NCBI GenBank assembly: GCA_022316685.1
Contig: JAKJHU010000821.1
Span: 1 to 64,000 of the forward strand
Direction: 5' to 3'
From: Progne subis subis
Taxonomy: Eukaryota; Chordata; Aves; Passeriformes; Hirundinidae
Length of the DNA stretch: 64,000 nucleotides
Position 1 is the stretch's first letter. The number at the start of each line of letters is the position of its first letter. Both the position numbers and the translations under genes were made by a program. Positions 22,074 to 32,076 of the stretch are shown here, one piece after another. The notes under the pieces are model-generated. The model searched no databases. It was not told where the DNA came from and saw only the letters and a program-made list of their open reading frames with translations.

Positions 22074-23980
22074 ATGGGCATAAACTCTCAGTCGCCCAAA
22101 AGGGTGTGTAGTATAGTTTTGTTTCGGTTATTCAGAATGCCCAATTGAAAATTTCAAATGGTGAGTTAAAGCTGTTCATCTGCTGGCTCTTTTTGCATTT
22201 TTTGCAAGTGTCCCCTGACCAGATCTGCAATGCTGAATTTTGCAGCGCTGTAGAAAAGAAAATGATTCAATTGGATGGGTCAGGAGACAAAGATGCTCTG
22301 AAGTATTTTAAATTGACTGCGCAGCTCTGTTCTGCCATCAGGTCTCTGAAGGGAATGCAGAGAGGGCGGGAATGTGGATGGCCATCCCCTGGTTCTCCTG
22401 CCCCTCCACCCAGATCCCCTCATCCCCAGAAGAGCATTCTGAAGGGAGCAGAAGGGACCCAGCCTGCCAGCTCAGGCTCCCCCAGAATGCCCCGATCCCA
22501 CCGCCCATGCAGTCCGTGCCGGGCTGTCCGGGATCTCTTGGGCAGCCCTGGCCAGGCGACTCAAGATGCTTCCCCACCCCCATGTTTCCCAGTTAAAAAA
22601 CCCCGAGTTCGTTTTTCTGTTGATGGGGAAACAGAGTCACGAGATAGGTCCCCCTTCCCCTAGCCACAAAATGGCAGTGACCGCGTGGCAAGATTGTAGC
22701 CATCCCCCAGCCCTTCTTCCTGCAACCCCTTTTATCCTGCCAAATCTTCCCTCAATCCTTTCCTGCCCCCCACCCCGCCCTATCCCAGTGACACCACTCT
22801 CCTTTCCCCGCCCTCTTCAAAAAATCCTCCCAGATCCCCTCCCACGAGCCCTGCCCATCATACCTCCCCCTGGATGACATCATCCTTCGAGCGAACCACA
22901 CCCCCCTCAGGAAGGAAGTCATCCTGGAGTTCTGGTTCCCACGCTCTTCCTTCCGGTTTGCACGGTCGAAACCTGGAAGTTAGGGAGCTGGTGCCGGAGC
23001 TGATAGGGCAGCCGCCATCCTTCCCCGTTCCTACCCTAGCCCCTGTCACCTACCGAAATTCCTGCGGAGGCCGTAACATCAGAGCAATTTACCACCCGTT
23101 CCCACAGGCCACCATAAGAGATCTGTGCAAAGCCCATAAGACATATGGGTGAGACAGTCCCTACTTTAGGGGTCTCGTGCGCGCAGATCTCTCAGGGGCA
23201 GTGGTAGTCCCTGCTGATTTAAAGCAACTGTTTTCTTGCTTGCTTAACTCCACAGACTATAGACTCTGGGAGGGGGCGTGGAAGCAGCTGCTCAGGGATT
23301 CCCTGCCCGGTCTCCTGAACAACGTGGAGACTAGGGTGGATGATCATGGGAACCCCCTCACTCTTGACCACCTCGCTGGTGAGGGGCAGTGGACGGTAGC
23401 AACTGACCAAGTTGCCATTCCCCCGCAGTGCCTCCATGTCATGAAAGAGGCAGACTTAACAGCATTTTTTGGGATGTAGCCCCATGGTCCCGTGGTCCCG
23501 TATTCAAAAATGAGACAGGGCCCAAGTGAATCATTCATTGATTTTGTGGAGCGGATCACCAGGGCCATTGAGGTCCAGGTCAAAACTGAAGGGGCACAGG
23601 AGGGCATCCTAGGGGAGATTGCATTTTCGAATTCAAATTATTTATGTCGTGCTACAATCTTGAGTCTTCCCCTAGACCCTCCACCCACTCTACAGGACAT
23701 GCTTCGGGTATGTGAGTTAAAGGTCCCATTCATGAGCACCTCCACAGGACAGCGGCCCAAATCTCACCATGTTGCAGCCATGGATGCTGAAGATTCCCGA
23801 AAAACACCGAACATCAGGAGGAAGCCTTCTATTCAAGGCTCACAAAAATGTTTTTTTATGTGGGAAATTAGGGCACTGGTCCTCCCAATGCCTCCTTAAG
23901 AAAGAATTTGAGGACTTCAAAAACAAAAAAGGGGGAGAAGGGGAAAAAGGGAGAGGGTTTAAACCCTCACAAAAAAACTA
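22074..23980 (+). pseudogene. gag: E3 gag
   Basis: Matrix begins at the ATG at 22074 with a Gly at position 2, as for myristoylation, and shifts frame near 22145. A Pro/Ser-rich region (22380-22880) precedes capsid (PVTYRN near 23046, then DLCKAHKTYG and a stop). The major homology region is near 23530 (PSESFIDFVERITRAI). A single zinc knuckle (CFLCGKLGHWSSQC at about 23850) is in a different frame from the preceding capsid. At least four lesions break it. E4 gag (32077-33888) is a homologue with the same domain order, which supports the boundaries. Confidence 0.8.
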
Positions 23981-24950
23981 ATGGGGGAGCGCAGGTCCAT
24001 CCTTAATGATGATAAAAATGGGGTGGACAGGGCAGAAGGGGAAAGGGAAGGGAGCCAAGAGAAAAAGAATGAAAAGCTGCCTTGCCCCATTTGGGGTGAC
24101 AGCACAAATAACTTACCAGAGGTGCCTTATATGGACCATGACATTGCACAACTGATTTTGACAACTAATTCTTACTACATGCCCTACAGGTTACAGCTCC
24201 CAGGGGGGTTTGCTCCTGAAAGACGACAATTGGAAATTGGAGTCAGTCAACAACGATGATCAGGGCACTTGGCCAAGGGTCGAAGGTAAGCTCATCATTG
24301 TGGGGGATTGCAAACACACCTCAAAAGAGATTGAAATTCTTCCAGGAACACTTGATAACAATCCTGGAAAGTTTGTTCTCTGGCTACGCTGCACCCACCC
24401 ACCAATATTCTTGCCTAAAGGACAGATAGTTGCCCAGATCATACCCACCTGGGAATGCCCGGAAGAAGACAACATACCAACAGCTTGTCTAGTACACAAC
24501 ATCACAGAGACAAAGCCCCAGGTGGCGTGTGAGTTGAGTGTGGGTGTGGAGGCCCTTAATATCACTGGCCTCCTAGACATGGGGGCACACGTGACGATTG
24601 TGACTACCAAGTATTGGCCATCACATTGGGCCTTGGAAAACGTGGCTGGACACATGCAAGGTATAGGGGGAATGCAATTGGCTAAACAATCAAAGAGTGT
24701 GGTGGAAATTAAGGGGCCAAACAGGCAATTGGCCAGTTTACACCCTTTTGTTTTGGATTATAAGGAAACCTTGTTGGGGAGAGACCTGATGGCCCAGTGG
24801 GGGGTCACAATTGACATCCCAAACCCCTCACAGGATTTTTGTGCGGTGGCTGCTGAGGAGCGCCCTACTCGCAAGCTGAATTGGAAAACAGATTCACCAG
24901 TGTGCGTAGAACACTGGTCACTTTCAAAACAAAAAATTGAAGGTGCTTGA
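23981..24950 (+). pseudogene. pro: E3 dUTPase-like segment and protease
   Basis: The first half resembles the C-terminal half of a betaretroviral dUTPase (EIEILPGTLD..., then PIFLPKGQIVAQIIP at about 24405), but the usual GRSS signature is absent. Protease follows with DMGAHVTIV at about 24577, where the active loop should read D-T-G-A, so Thr is replaced, and LLGRDLMAQWGV at about 24772. The N-terminal part (23981-24259) is in another frame. E4 (34030-34863) has the same two-domain layout with an intact DTGADVTIV loop. Confidence 0.75.
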
Positions 24951-26562
24951 GGAGCTTGTGGAGGAGCAGTTGGCCAAAGGCCACATTGTAGAGACAACCA
25001 GCCCTTGGAACTCCCCGGTTTTCATCATCCGGAACCGGGGAAGGACAAATGGCAGCTCCTCCAGGATCTCAGACAAATTAACAACGTAATTGAAGACATG
25101 GGTTCTCTTTAACCTGGGATGCCTTCCCTGACCATGCTCCCACAAAATTGGAAATTGGCAGTATGCTGGGGTGACTGTGTATCCCCCAATTGTCTGTTGG
25201 GTGCAGGGGGGAGGGAAGCGCCGTTGGTTTTTTCCCCCAGGAAAACTCTGCTCATTGTAGTGACCTTGAAGCGAGGGATTTGGAACACAGCAAGACGAAA
25301 GAAGCTCTGTTGTTTTTTTTCCCCGGCAGTTAGTTAGTTTAGTGCTAGCGTAGTTAGACACTGTAGAATAGCTGAAGCTTTTTGCCTTTTTTTCTTTTTT
25401 TTTCCTTTTTTTTCTTTCCTTTTTTCTTTTTTGCCCTCTCTTCGGAACTGTTCCAACCTCTCCTGATGAAGGACCTGTGGAAGCACTGGGGGCCTCTACA
25501 GGGGACCCACCCCACCAAGACAAGCCCTGCACATCTCCTTTTCTCCCAACACCAGCAGAGACGGAGCGGTGGAGCACAGTGACTAAATTCAAGAGGAGAC
25601 TTTCTTTAAGTTTGTTATTCCTCCGTAAGCGGCACGAAGCTCTTGTCATTGGGTATTGTGCTGGGAGTGCTTTGCCTGTTTAATAAACAGGTTTTTTCCA
25701 CTTCTCTCTGAGGAAGTTTTTTCCCGAACCAGCTGGGGGAGGGGAGGGGGGCCCCATGGGAGGGTTTCTCCCAAAATCTGCCTGAAACCACCACAGGCAG
25801 TTATAGATATAAAAGATTGTTTCTTCCAAATTCCCCTACACCCTGACGATGCCCCGCGTTTTGCATTCTCGGTTCCCACCATTAACCGAGAGGCCCCGAG
25901 GAAACACTACCATTGGCTAGTTCTTCCCCAAGGGATAAGGACTTTGCCTGTCATCTACCAGTGGTATGTGGCTTCCTTGCTGTCCCTGGTCTGCGTAGCC
26001 GCGGAGAAAGCAATCATCCATCATTATATGGATGATGTGCTTGTGTGTGCCCCCCATCGATGATGTCTTGTCCCACGTACTTGACCTGACAATCAATGCG
26101 TTGGTTGTTGCAGGGTTTGAACTGCAAGAAGACAAGGTTCAAAGGATGCCACCTTGGAGGTACCTTGGGCTGAAAATCGACAAATGGACCATTGTGCCGC
26201 AAAAATTGGAAATTAAGGCAAAAATCAATACCCTTGCAGATGTCCACCAACTGTGTGGGGCATTGAATTGGGTGACACCCTGGCTAGGTCTGACCACTGA
26301 GGACCTGGCCCCTCTTTTCAATTTATTGAAAGGGAGAGAGGAGCTGAGTTCTCCCAGGGAACTCACCCCGAAAGCAAAGGAGGCGCTGGAAAAGGTACAG
26401 CATCTGACGTCCACTTGGCAGGCTCACCGGTGTGATCCGGACCTGCCTTTCAAATTCATAGTAATGGGAAAATTGCCACACCTCCATGGGGTCATTTTCC
26501 AATGGAGGAACAACATCAAAAAGGAGCAGGGGAGAGAAGACCCACTCTTAATCATAGAATGA
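24951..26562 (+). pseudogene. pol: E3 reverse transcriptase, split by a solo LTR
   Basis: The N-terminal part (24951-25163) carries KWQLLQDLRQINN and QNWKLAV. After the 632 bp LTR the frame resumes at 25796 with VIDIKDCFFQIPLHPDD, the YMDD box at about 26026 and thumb/connection (ALNWVTPWLGL at about 26262). A one-base shift lies near 26055. Removing the LTR restores continuity of the RT fold at the exact residue, which shows that the split is an insertion and not a deletion. Confidence 0.85.
25164..25795 (+). mobile_element. Solo LTR (632 bp) nested in E3 RT, with target-site duplication
   Basis: Begins TGCTGGGG and ends CCACA. It is flanked by GGCAGTA on the left (25157-25163) and GGCAGTT on the right (25796-25802), a 6-7 bp duplication with one difference at its edge. 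It contains a T-rich stretch (25380-25435) and a TTTAATAAACAGG polyadenylation region at about 25680. No internal retroviral genes remain, so LTR-LTR recombination has removed the provirus. Confidence 0.88.
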
Positions 26563-27197
26563 GTCTTTCTCAGTCATCAAAGATCCAAGAGAATGACACA
26601 TCCACAGGAACTGGTGGCTGAACTGATCCGGAAGGCTAGAGTCCGGATCAGGGAATTGGCCGGATGTGATTTCAAATGCATTCACATTCCAATTGGATTA
26701 AGAACGGGCCAAATTAAAAAGGTGTTGTTAGAACACTTGTTTCAGGAGAACAAAGCACTGCAGTTTGCTCTGAATTCCTTCACCACACAAATCTCAATTC
26801 ATCGGCCAGCCCACAAAATTTTTAGTCAGGATGCCAAGTTCACATTGAGTTTGAAAAGTGTTCGGAGTAGGAAGCCTTTAGAGGCCTTGACAGTTTTCAC
26901 TGAGGTAACCGGAAGGTCCCACAAGTCAGTCATGACTTGGAAGGACCCTCAGACTCAGCAGTGGGATGCAGATGTTGCTGAGGTGGAGGGATCACCTCAG
27001 GTTGCTGAGTTGGCTGCTGTCGTCAGGGCCTTCGAAAGGTTCCCCGATCCCTTCAATTTAGTGACGGATTCCGCTTATGTGGCAGGAATGGTATCCAGGG
27101 CAGATCAGGCCATACTGCAGGAAGTGTCTAACACCGCACTGTTGAGCTGCTCTCTAAGCTTGTCAAACTTGTCTCCCACAGGGAGCAGACATTTTTT
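26563..27197 (+). pseudogene. E3 RNase H and connection
   Basis: The connection (HPQELVAELIRKARVRIRELAGCDF) is followed by RNase H, with FTEVTG (E where the first catalytic Asp is expected), VAELAAV and TDSAYVAG. The first acidic position is therefore substituted, while the Glu and second Asp persist. A shift near 27140 displaces the last residues, after which integrase runs in another frame. Confidence 0.75.
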
Positions 27198-28229
27198 GTG
27201 TTGCATACGAGATCACATACTGATTTGCTAGGGTTCATTGCTGAGGGAAACAGGAGAGCTGATGCTCTTGCTGCTCCTGCAGCAATGGCCCCATTGCCGA
27301 GCATTTTTGAGCAGGCAAAGCTCAGCCATCAGCTTTACTATCAAAACGCGCCTGGCCTTGTTCGCTGGTTTCACATCACCCGGGAACAGGCTAAGGCAAT
27401 TGTGGCCACGTGTCCCTCCTGCAACCAGCATGCACTTCCCACCTTGAGTGCGGGAGTAAACCCCAGAGGCCTTAAGAGCTGTGAAGTGTGGCAGACTGAC
27501 ATGACACATATCCCCCAGTTCGGCCGATCCAAGTATGTGCACATCTCAGTGGACACCTCCGGTGCAGTCTTCGCTTCCGCCTACACAGGGGAGAACACCT
27601 CAGATGTTATAAAACATCTCATCCAGGCTTTCTCCTTCATGGGCATCCCGAAGGAGTTAAACACTGACAATGGCCCAGCATACCGCTCCAGGGAGTTCAG
27701 CAGCTTCCTGCAACAATGGGGAGTGGGACATAAGACCGGCATCCCCCATTCCCTGACAGGCCAAGCGGTGGTGGAGAGGACCCACTGTGAAATCAAGAGG
27801 GTCCTCAACCAACAACAACCAGTGTTAAAAACAGAACCACTGCAGACCCGATTGGCCAGGGCTCTATTCACCCTGAATTTTTTAAATTGCACCTTTGAGG
27901 TTTTGAACCCTCCAATCATTTGCCATTTCGGGGCAAACCCACAACTAAACATCAAAGAGAGGCCGCTGGTCACGGTCCGGGACCTTGAGACTGGAAGGAC
28001 AGAGGGACCTCACGATTTGGTCACATGGGGTCGTGGGTACGCTTGCGTGTCCACCCCCACGGGGCTGAAATGGTTACCATTGAAATGGGTGAGGCCTTAT
28101 GTCCCAAAGGTCTCAGGGGAAAAGAAAACACCACCTCAGGTCACTCAGGTGGCATTTAGGTGGAGAAGGAGGAAAGGTCTTTCCTGGGATGGGCTCCCTT
28201 TCCTGGATACCCGCCTACCTGAATACTGA
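27198..28229 (+). CDS. E3 integrase, uninterrupted frame
   Basis: Long open frame of 343 codons. It begins with the end of RNase H (HTRSHTDL), then the HHCC zinc domain (SHQLYYQ..., FHITREQ, CPSCNQH at about 27415) and the catalytic core with WQTDMTH, NTDNGPAY and VVERTH giving the D,D,E residues. The C-terminal part is basic (WGRGYACVS, FRWRRRKG). It ends eight codons before the env ATG. It is the longest intact class-II enzyme frame in the window and would insert viral DNA into chromosomes, but the rest of the provirus is defective. Confidence 0.88.
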   Translation: MLHTRSHTDLLGFIAEGNRRADALAAPAAMAPLPSIFEQAKLSHQLYYQNAPGLVRWFHITREQAKAIVATCPSCNQHALPTLSAGVNPRGLKSCEVWQTDMTHIPQFGRSKYVHISVDTSGAVFASAYTGENTSDVIKHLIQAFSFMGIPKELNTDNGPAYRSREFSSFLQQWGVGHKTGIPHSLTGQAVVERTHCEIKRVLNQQQPVLKTEPLQTRLARALFTLNFLNCTFEVLNPPIICHFGANPQLNIKERPLVTVRDLETGRTEGPHDLVTWGRGYACVSTPTGLKWLPLKWVRPYVPKVSGEKKTPPQVTQVAFRWRRRKGLSWDGLPFLDTRLPEY

Positions 28230-28230
28230 A

Positions 28231-28252
28231 TATTTGTTTCAGTCTTTTTCAG
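28231..28252 (+). promoter_or_regulatory. Candidate env splice acceptors of E3
   Basis: TTTGTTTCAG and CTTTTTCAG in tandem lie a few bases upstream of the env ATG at 28258. Confidence 0.45.
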
Positions 28253-28257
28253 TTTCA

Positions 28258-29783
28258 ATGGAACCTGTCCAGCACCAGTCCCCAGTGCTGAGGGAATTCC
28301 ACCTGCTCCTCAGCGTTCTCCTGCTTGCCAGTCTTACTACACCTGTCTCCAGTTGGCTTGTGCCCCAGCCCAAGGTCAACATGTGGTGACTCTCGCCAGG
28401 GCGATAGGGCAAGACCACATTTGCCTCTCAGCCCCGTTGGCAGACAATCTGCTCATGACCTGACTTGTGGGGATCCTGTTTGGACCCAAGGAGCTGCCAG
28501 CTGAGCTCTTAGAGATCACAGAGCAGACCAACAGAGAGGGTGCCTCCAAGGGTCAGTCTGTGTCCCTGCAATCCCCTCCAGATTCCGTTGTGGAAGTTAA
28601 GGTTACGTTACCCATTAGGAATCCATTTTTGTTATGGAGGAAGTATACATCCACCCTTTTGCCTTTAAGTTTGCCTCCCAATGAGTTAGAAATTTTGGGT
28701 TCATCCAATGCTTCCTTCTGCGTACATTTTATGTTTACCCCCCCAAGGGTCAGGAGAAGTCCCATCAGTTTGTTTATCAAACAAAAATTGTATACACCGC
28801 CGGAATATGGTGCGACAGGATTGCCCATGTGAAGATGGCGTCGACACCTGATGAAAACCCCCTGGCCCTTCCTAAGGGTGTGTTTTTAATTTGTGGGGAC
28901 AGGGCATGGGCAGGCATCCCCCCTCACCTTGTAGGAGGACCTTGCACTTTTGGCCGGTTGGACCTGTTTTCCCCCAATAAGACCACTCTAATGAATTGGC
29001 CGCGTAAGAATTCTACCAGTGCAAAGATCCAAAAAAGGGATTTGGCGTCGCTCGATGCCGACTGTGATTCCGAAATTATTCATTGGTCGAAAGCTAAACG
29101 ATTGGCAATCAGTCTTCCTTCCGTGGGTGTTGATTGCAAAATCTCTAGGTGAGCTGGCTCACCTAGATTGTTGGGTGGCTAAGCAGGCAAATTTAACTTC
29201 CAACACATTGGCCAGCCTCTTATTAGACGAGGAAGTAACAAGGCAGGCAACATAGCAAAACCGAGTGGCGATCGACTATCTCTTCCTCCTCCATGGTTAT
29301 CATTGTGAGGAGTTCAGGGGGATGTGTTGCTTCAACCTGTTGACGAAGGTTGAGGACATTCAAAAGGCCATCCAGAGCATCCGGGACATGGTGAATAACA
29401 TCAAAAAAGAGACTAGTGACTGGCTGAGCAGGATGTTTGGGAATTGGGGCATTTCAGGCTGGGCAGGCTTGATTTTAAAATCTGTTCTGTTGGTTTTGTT
29501 CATTATTGCAATGATTTTGGTTACGATCGGTATTACCAGGAAAATGCTTAGTAAGTTGATTTCTAGCACTGTACACTGCCCCTCTGTAAATCAAGTTAAC
29601 ATACCATCCGCACTGGATTTGGAGGAGGATGTGGAAATAGGGGAAGACTTCATAGATGATGAAGAACAAAACCCAGATGAGGAAGAATATCAAGGAGGGT
29701 GGCCCACCCAGCAAGAGTGGTTCGCCGAACTCTATCCAGAAACCGAGTACCTTCCTCCCCCATTCCAGTTCTCCTCCTCTTAA
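28258..29783 (+). pseudogene. env: E3 alpharetrovirus-like envelope
   Basis: Signal peptide (LLLSVLLLASLTTPVSS) from the ATG at 28258; SU breaks almost at once at a TGA (28387). Later SU segments remain in two frames: LEILGSSNASFC at about 28690 and GVFLICGDRAW at about 28880. A basic cleavage-like KIQKRD at about 29030 precedes TM. TM has an acidic/Cys fusion region (LDADCDSE), a heptad area, GYHCEEFRGMCCFN at about 29288-29330 (the CX6CC motif is intact), a membrane anchor (VLLVLFIIAMILVTI), and an unusually long acidic tail ending YLPPPFQFSSS. The 29265-29783 frame, covering CX6CC to the tail end, is open. Confidence 0.85.
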
Positions 29784-29804
29784 AAAACAAAAAAAGGGGA
29801 GATA
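29781..29804 (+). promoter_or_regulatory. Polypurine tract of E3
   Basis: A-rich run ending AAAAAGGGGAGATA overlaps the env stop and directly precedes the 3' LTR. Confidence 0.85.
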
Positions 29805-30488
29805 TGGTGGTGCATGTTTTACTATATTTGTTCAGATGTTTTATATTGCAATTTGTATTGGTTTATTCCACTGTACCCCCTGGTTTCTGTAATGGTTCCT
29901 TCCCCATGTGTTTGTCATGTAACCATCAGTTATATGTCAATCATCCCTCTCTCCCATCTGTTCATGTCAATCCTCTCTCTCTCCTCTTGGGCATCCTGTC
30001 TGTCACTTCGGGGCCCATCCCTGGTTTCTGGAAAGATCCAGGGAGGGCACAGATAGGCTGGGACCTGGGAAATCCCCCTCCCTCCTCTTGTGATTCATTT
30101 GTTGTTCAGAAGTTAACACCCCCAGTTACACCCCCCTATTCCCTGATTGGTTGACCCGTTGTCGCCACCCCTTGATCCTCCCCCAGTTAAAAGATCGTGC
30201 ACAGCTCTGTTCGGGGCTCTCTCTGGGCAGCTGTGAACAGAGGCGGAGCTCCCGGTCGGACTCCCCTTTAATAAACCTTCTTTAACCCTGCTCAAGAGAG
30301 TCGGTCCTTTATCCGGTGCCACGATGGCGTTACCATCGAGTCCTGTTGCCGGTGTGGGGGAACCAAGGCCCCACAGGGAGGAGGTCGCTCGCCCTGCCTG
30401 CGACCCCGACCTCACTCGCGCCAGCCGCAGTCATAAGACTGAGCTAGCCTGTGGTTAGAGCCTGCCAGGTGTGAAGAGCACTGCAACA
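29805..30488 (+). mobile_element. E3 3' LTR
   Basis: Same TGGTGGTGCA start and CACTGCAACA end as the 5' LTR, with many point differences between them. Polyadenylation signal TTTAATAAACC at about 30268. Confidence 0.88.
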
Positions 30489-31068
30489 GTAAGATATACT
30501 CCTTGTATATCTACTTTAGTAGTTAATTTGGATAATAAAACTAAGACCTGGCAACCAAAATCTTTTACTGGGTATTGGGGAATAACAAAGGAAATTAATT
30601 GTGAGTGGAATAATCAAACTGATTTTTGCTGGTATATAGTGAATTACCTCGAAAGTAGGAGGGAACCTGTATCTTAGGAGTTATATGACCCTCCTTCTTT
30701 GCCATGCCAAAGTCTAGGAGCAATATGGTGGGAACACCACTTGATGAGACTCTAGAAAGGAATAAAAGATTTAAACCTCGACTTCCCAAAGGCAGGGGGA
30801 AACCAGAAATGAAGAGAAGACAAATGGCCTGCAGAAAAAATCATAGCATATTATGACCCAACAGCTTGGGCTGAGGATGGATCTTGGGGATATAGGACCC
30901 CAATTTATCTATTGAATTGGTTGATAAGTCTCCAGGCAGGAGTGGAAGTTGTATCACACCATACTTCTGATTCCCTAAAGTTACTGGCCAAGCAGCATTC
31001 ACAAATGTGAGCATTTGTATATCAAATCAGAATTGCCCTAGATTATCTGTTGGTTGAACAAGGGGGAG
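30489..31068 (+). pseudogene. Orphan fragment of E1-type env
   Basis: Matches E1 env (about 6040-6690) and the inverted copy (54240-54950). It includes NLVNLDNKTKTW-like SU sequence, FTGYWGITKEINCEW, and the TM segment leading to LLAKQHSQM. It begins exactly at the end of the E3 LTR and stops exactly at the start of the E4 LTR. The neighbouring env parts are not found beyond either provirus. Confidence 0.85.
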
Positions 31069-31401
31069 TATTATTATGCATTAATTGGGTTTATATTGTG
31101 TTTCATCGGATTTGTAATCCGTATCACGTGGTTTGTCCTTACTCAGCTGTAACCCAACTCTCTTCCACTCCCACTTTATTCCTGATTGGGTAGTGTCTTG
31201 TCCCTGCCTCTGGGCCCTGCCCCCTGGGGAAGAAGCCCTAGCACAGGTGGGGCCTAGGTCTCTCTGGCACCAGTGAGCCATCGGGAAAGATCTCCAGCCA
31301 GGCAAGGCAAGACTCGAGAATAAAGCAATATTTTTCCTCCCGGACAAAGAGCAGGCTCTTTCTTTTGGTCTTTTGGTTGTTTGGTTTTGCGGAAGAACTC
31401 A
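31069..31401 (+). mobile_element. E4 5' LTR
   Basis: Starts TATTATTATGCA, where the 3' LTR has TGTTGTAATGCA, so the terminal TG is mutated. Shared blocks are GATTGGGT, GGGCCCTG and GAATAAAG. A polyadenylation signal (GAATAAAGC) lies at about 31318. The end is placed at CTCA, shortly before TGGCGCC. Confidence 0.75.
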
Positions 31402-31406
31402 ATAAT

Positions 31407-31424
31407 TGGCGCCATTACATGCAG
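31407..31424 (+). promoter_or_regulatory. Candidate E4 primer-binding site
   Basis: TGGCGCCATTACATGCAG. The first seven bases match the tRNA-Lys-type sites of many class-II retroviruses; the rest does not, so the assignment is tentative. Confidence 0.4.
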
Positions 31425-31800
31425 CTCGAAGCCACAAGAGGTTCCCAAAAAGCTGGAAGAACTACTCGGGGAGCAGGTGGCTGAGGAATCTCACACAAGT
31501 ATGAGTCAAAAAACGTAGCCCACCCATGCAGAGACAGACCTGTCAGGCTTGGTGCTCACTGTGGAGTCTCCAAAATACAGGATTCCATGGGCAGGGCTGC
31601 AGTTTTCTCCTTTGGGCTCAAAAATCCCATCGGAATGCTGCGAAGAAGCCCTCAACTGGCAAGCTGCTCCCAGAGAGAGTGACCACATGTTCGTGGAAAA
31701 CTGATCCTGGAATCAGAGACTGGAAGCTCTTTTTTGCACCAAAAAGGGTCAGTCTCAGGCAAAAGGAGTGATTGGGAAAGAAAGGAAAGGAACGCTGATT

Positions 31801-31811
31801 TTTGGTGAGTA
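31801..31811 (+). promoter_or_regulatory. Candidate splice donor in E4 leader
   Basis: TTTG|GTGAGTA is a near-consensus 5' splice site upstream of gag. No env remains to receive it. Confidence 0.35.
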
Positions 31812-32076
31812 CCACTTTCAGTTTTCTAAGGGAAAATCTTTTTAAGAGGCATTGAACCTCAGGGAAAATGGTTTTTCCTTTCAGGGAAGGTTTTTGCTTT
31901 CAGAGTAAAAACCTTCAATGTACTTTCTTTCGGCAACCTGGGGTGGGGGGAGGGGAGGTGGAAAAGGAAACTGTTTCCCCTTTTTGGCTTTTTTTTCTCT
32001 CCAGGGAGGGTTTTTTTCCTTCCAGTTTCTCAGTCACAGTTAAAGGGGACACAGAAACTTAAAATCTGAGCCAAAA

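Larger units (their letters stand above)
20753..30488 (+). mobile_element. Provirus E3: class-II gag-pol with alpharetrovirus-like env, two LTRs
   Basis: Complete layout: 5' LTR, leader with splice donor, gag, dUTPase-like/protease, RT (split by a solo LTR), RNase H, integrase, env, polypurine tract, 3' LTR. The LTRs are clearly homologous but visibly diverged, so the insertion is old or the two ends come from different copies. The 5' flank is satellite and the 3' flank is E1-type env; no target-site duplication is seen. Confidence 0.9.

Noticed and set aside
25119..25882. Open frames inside the E3 RT region, including a 241-codon minus frame
   Set aside because: They lie in or across the nested solo LTR and its junctions; the RT frame explains the flanks.
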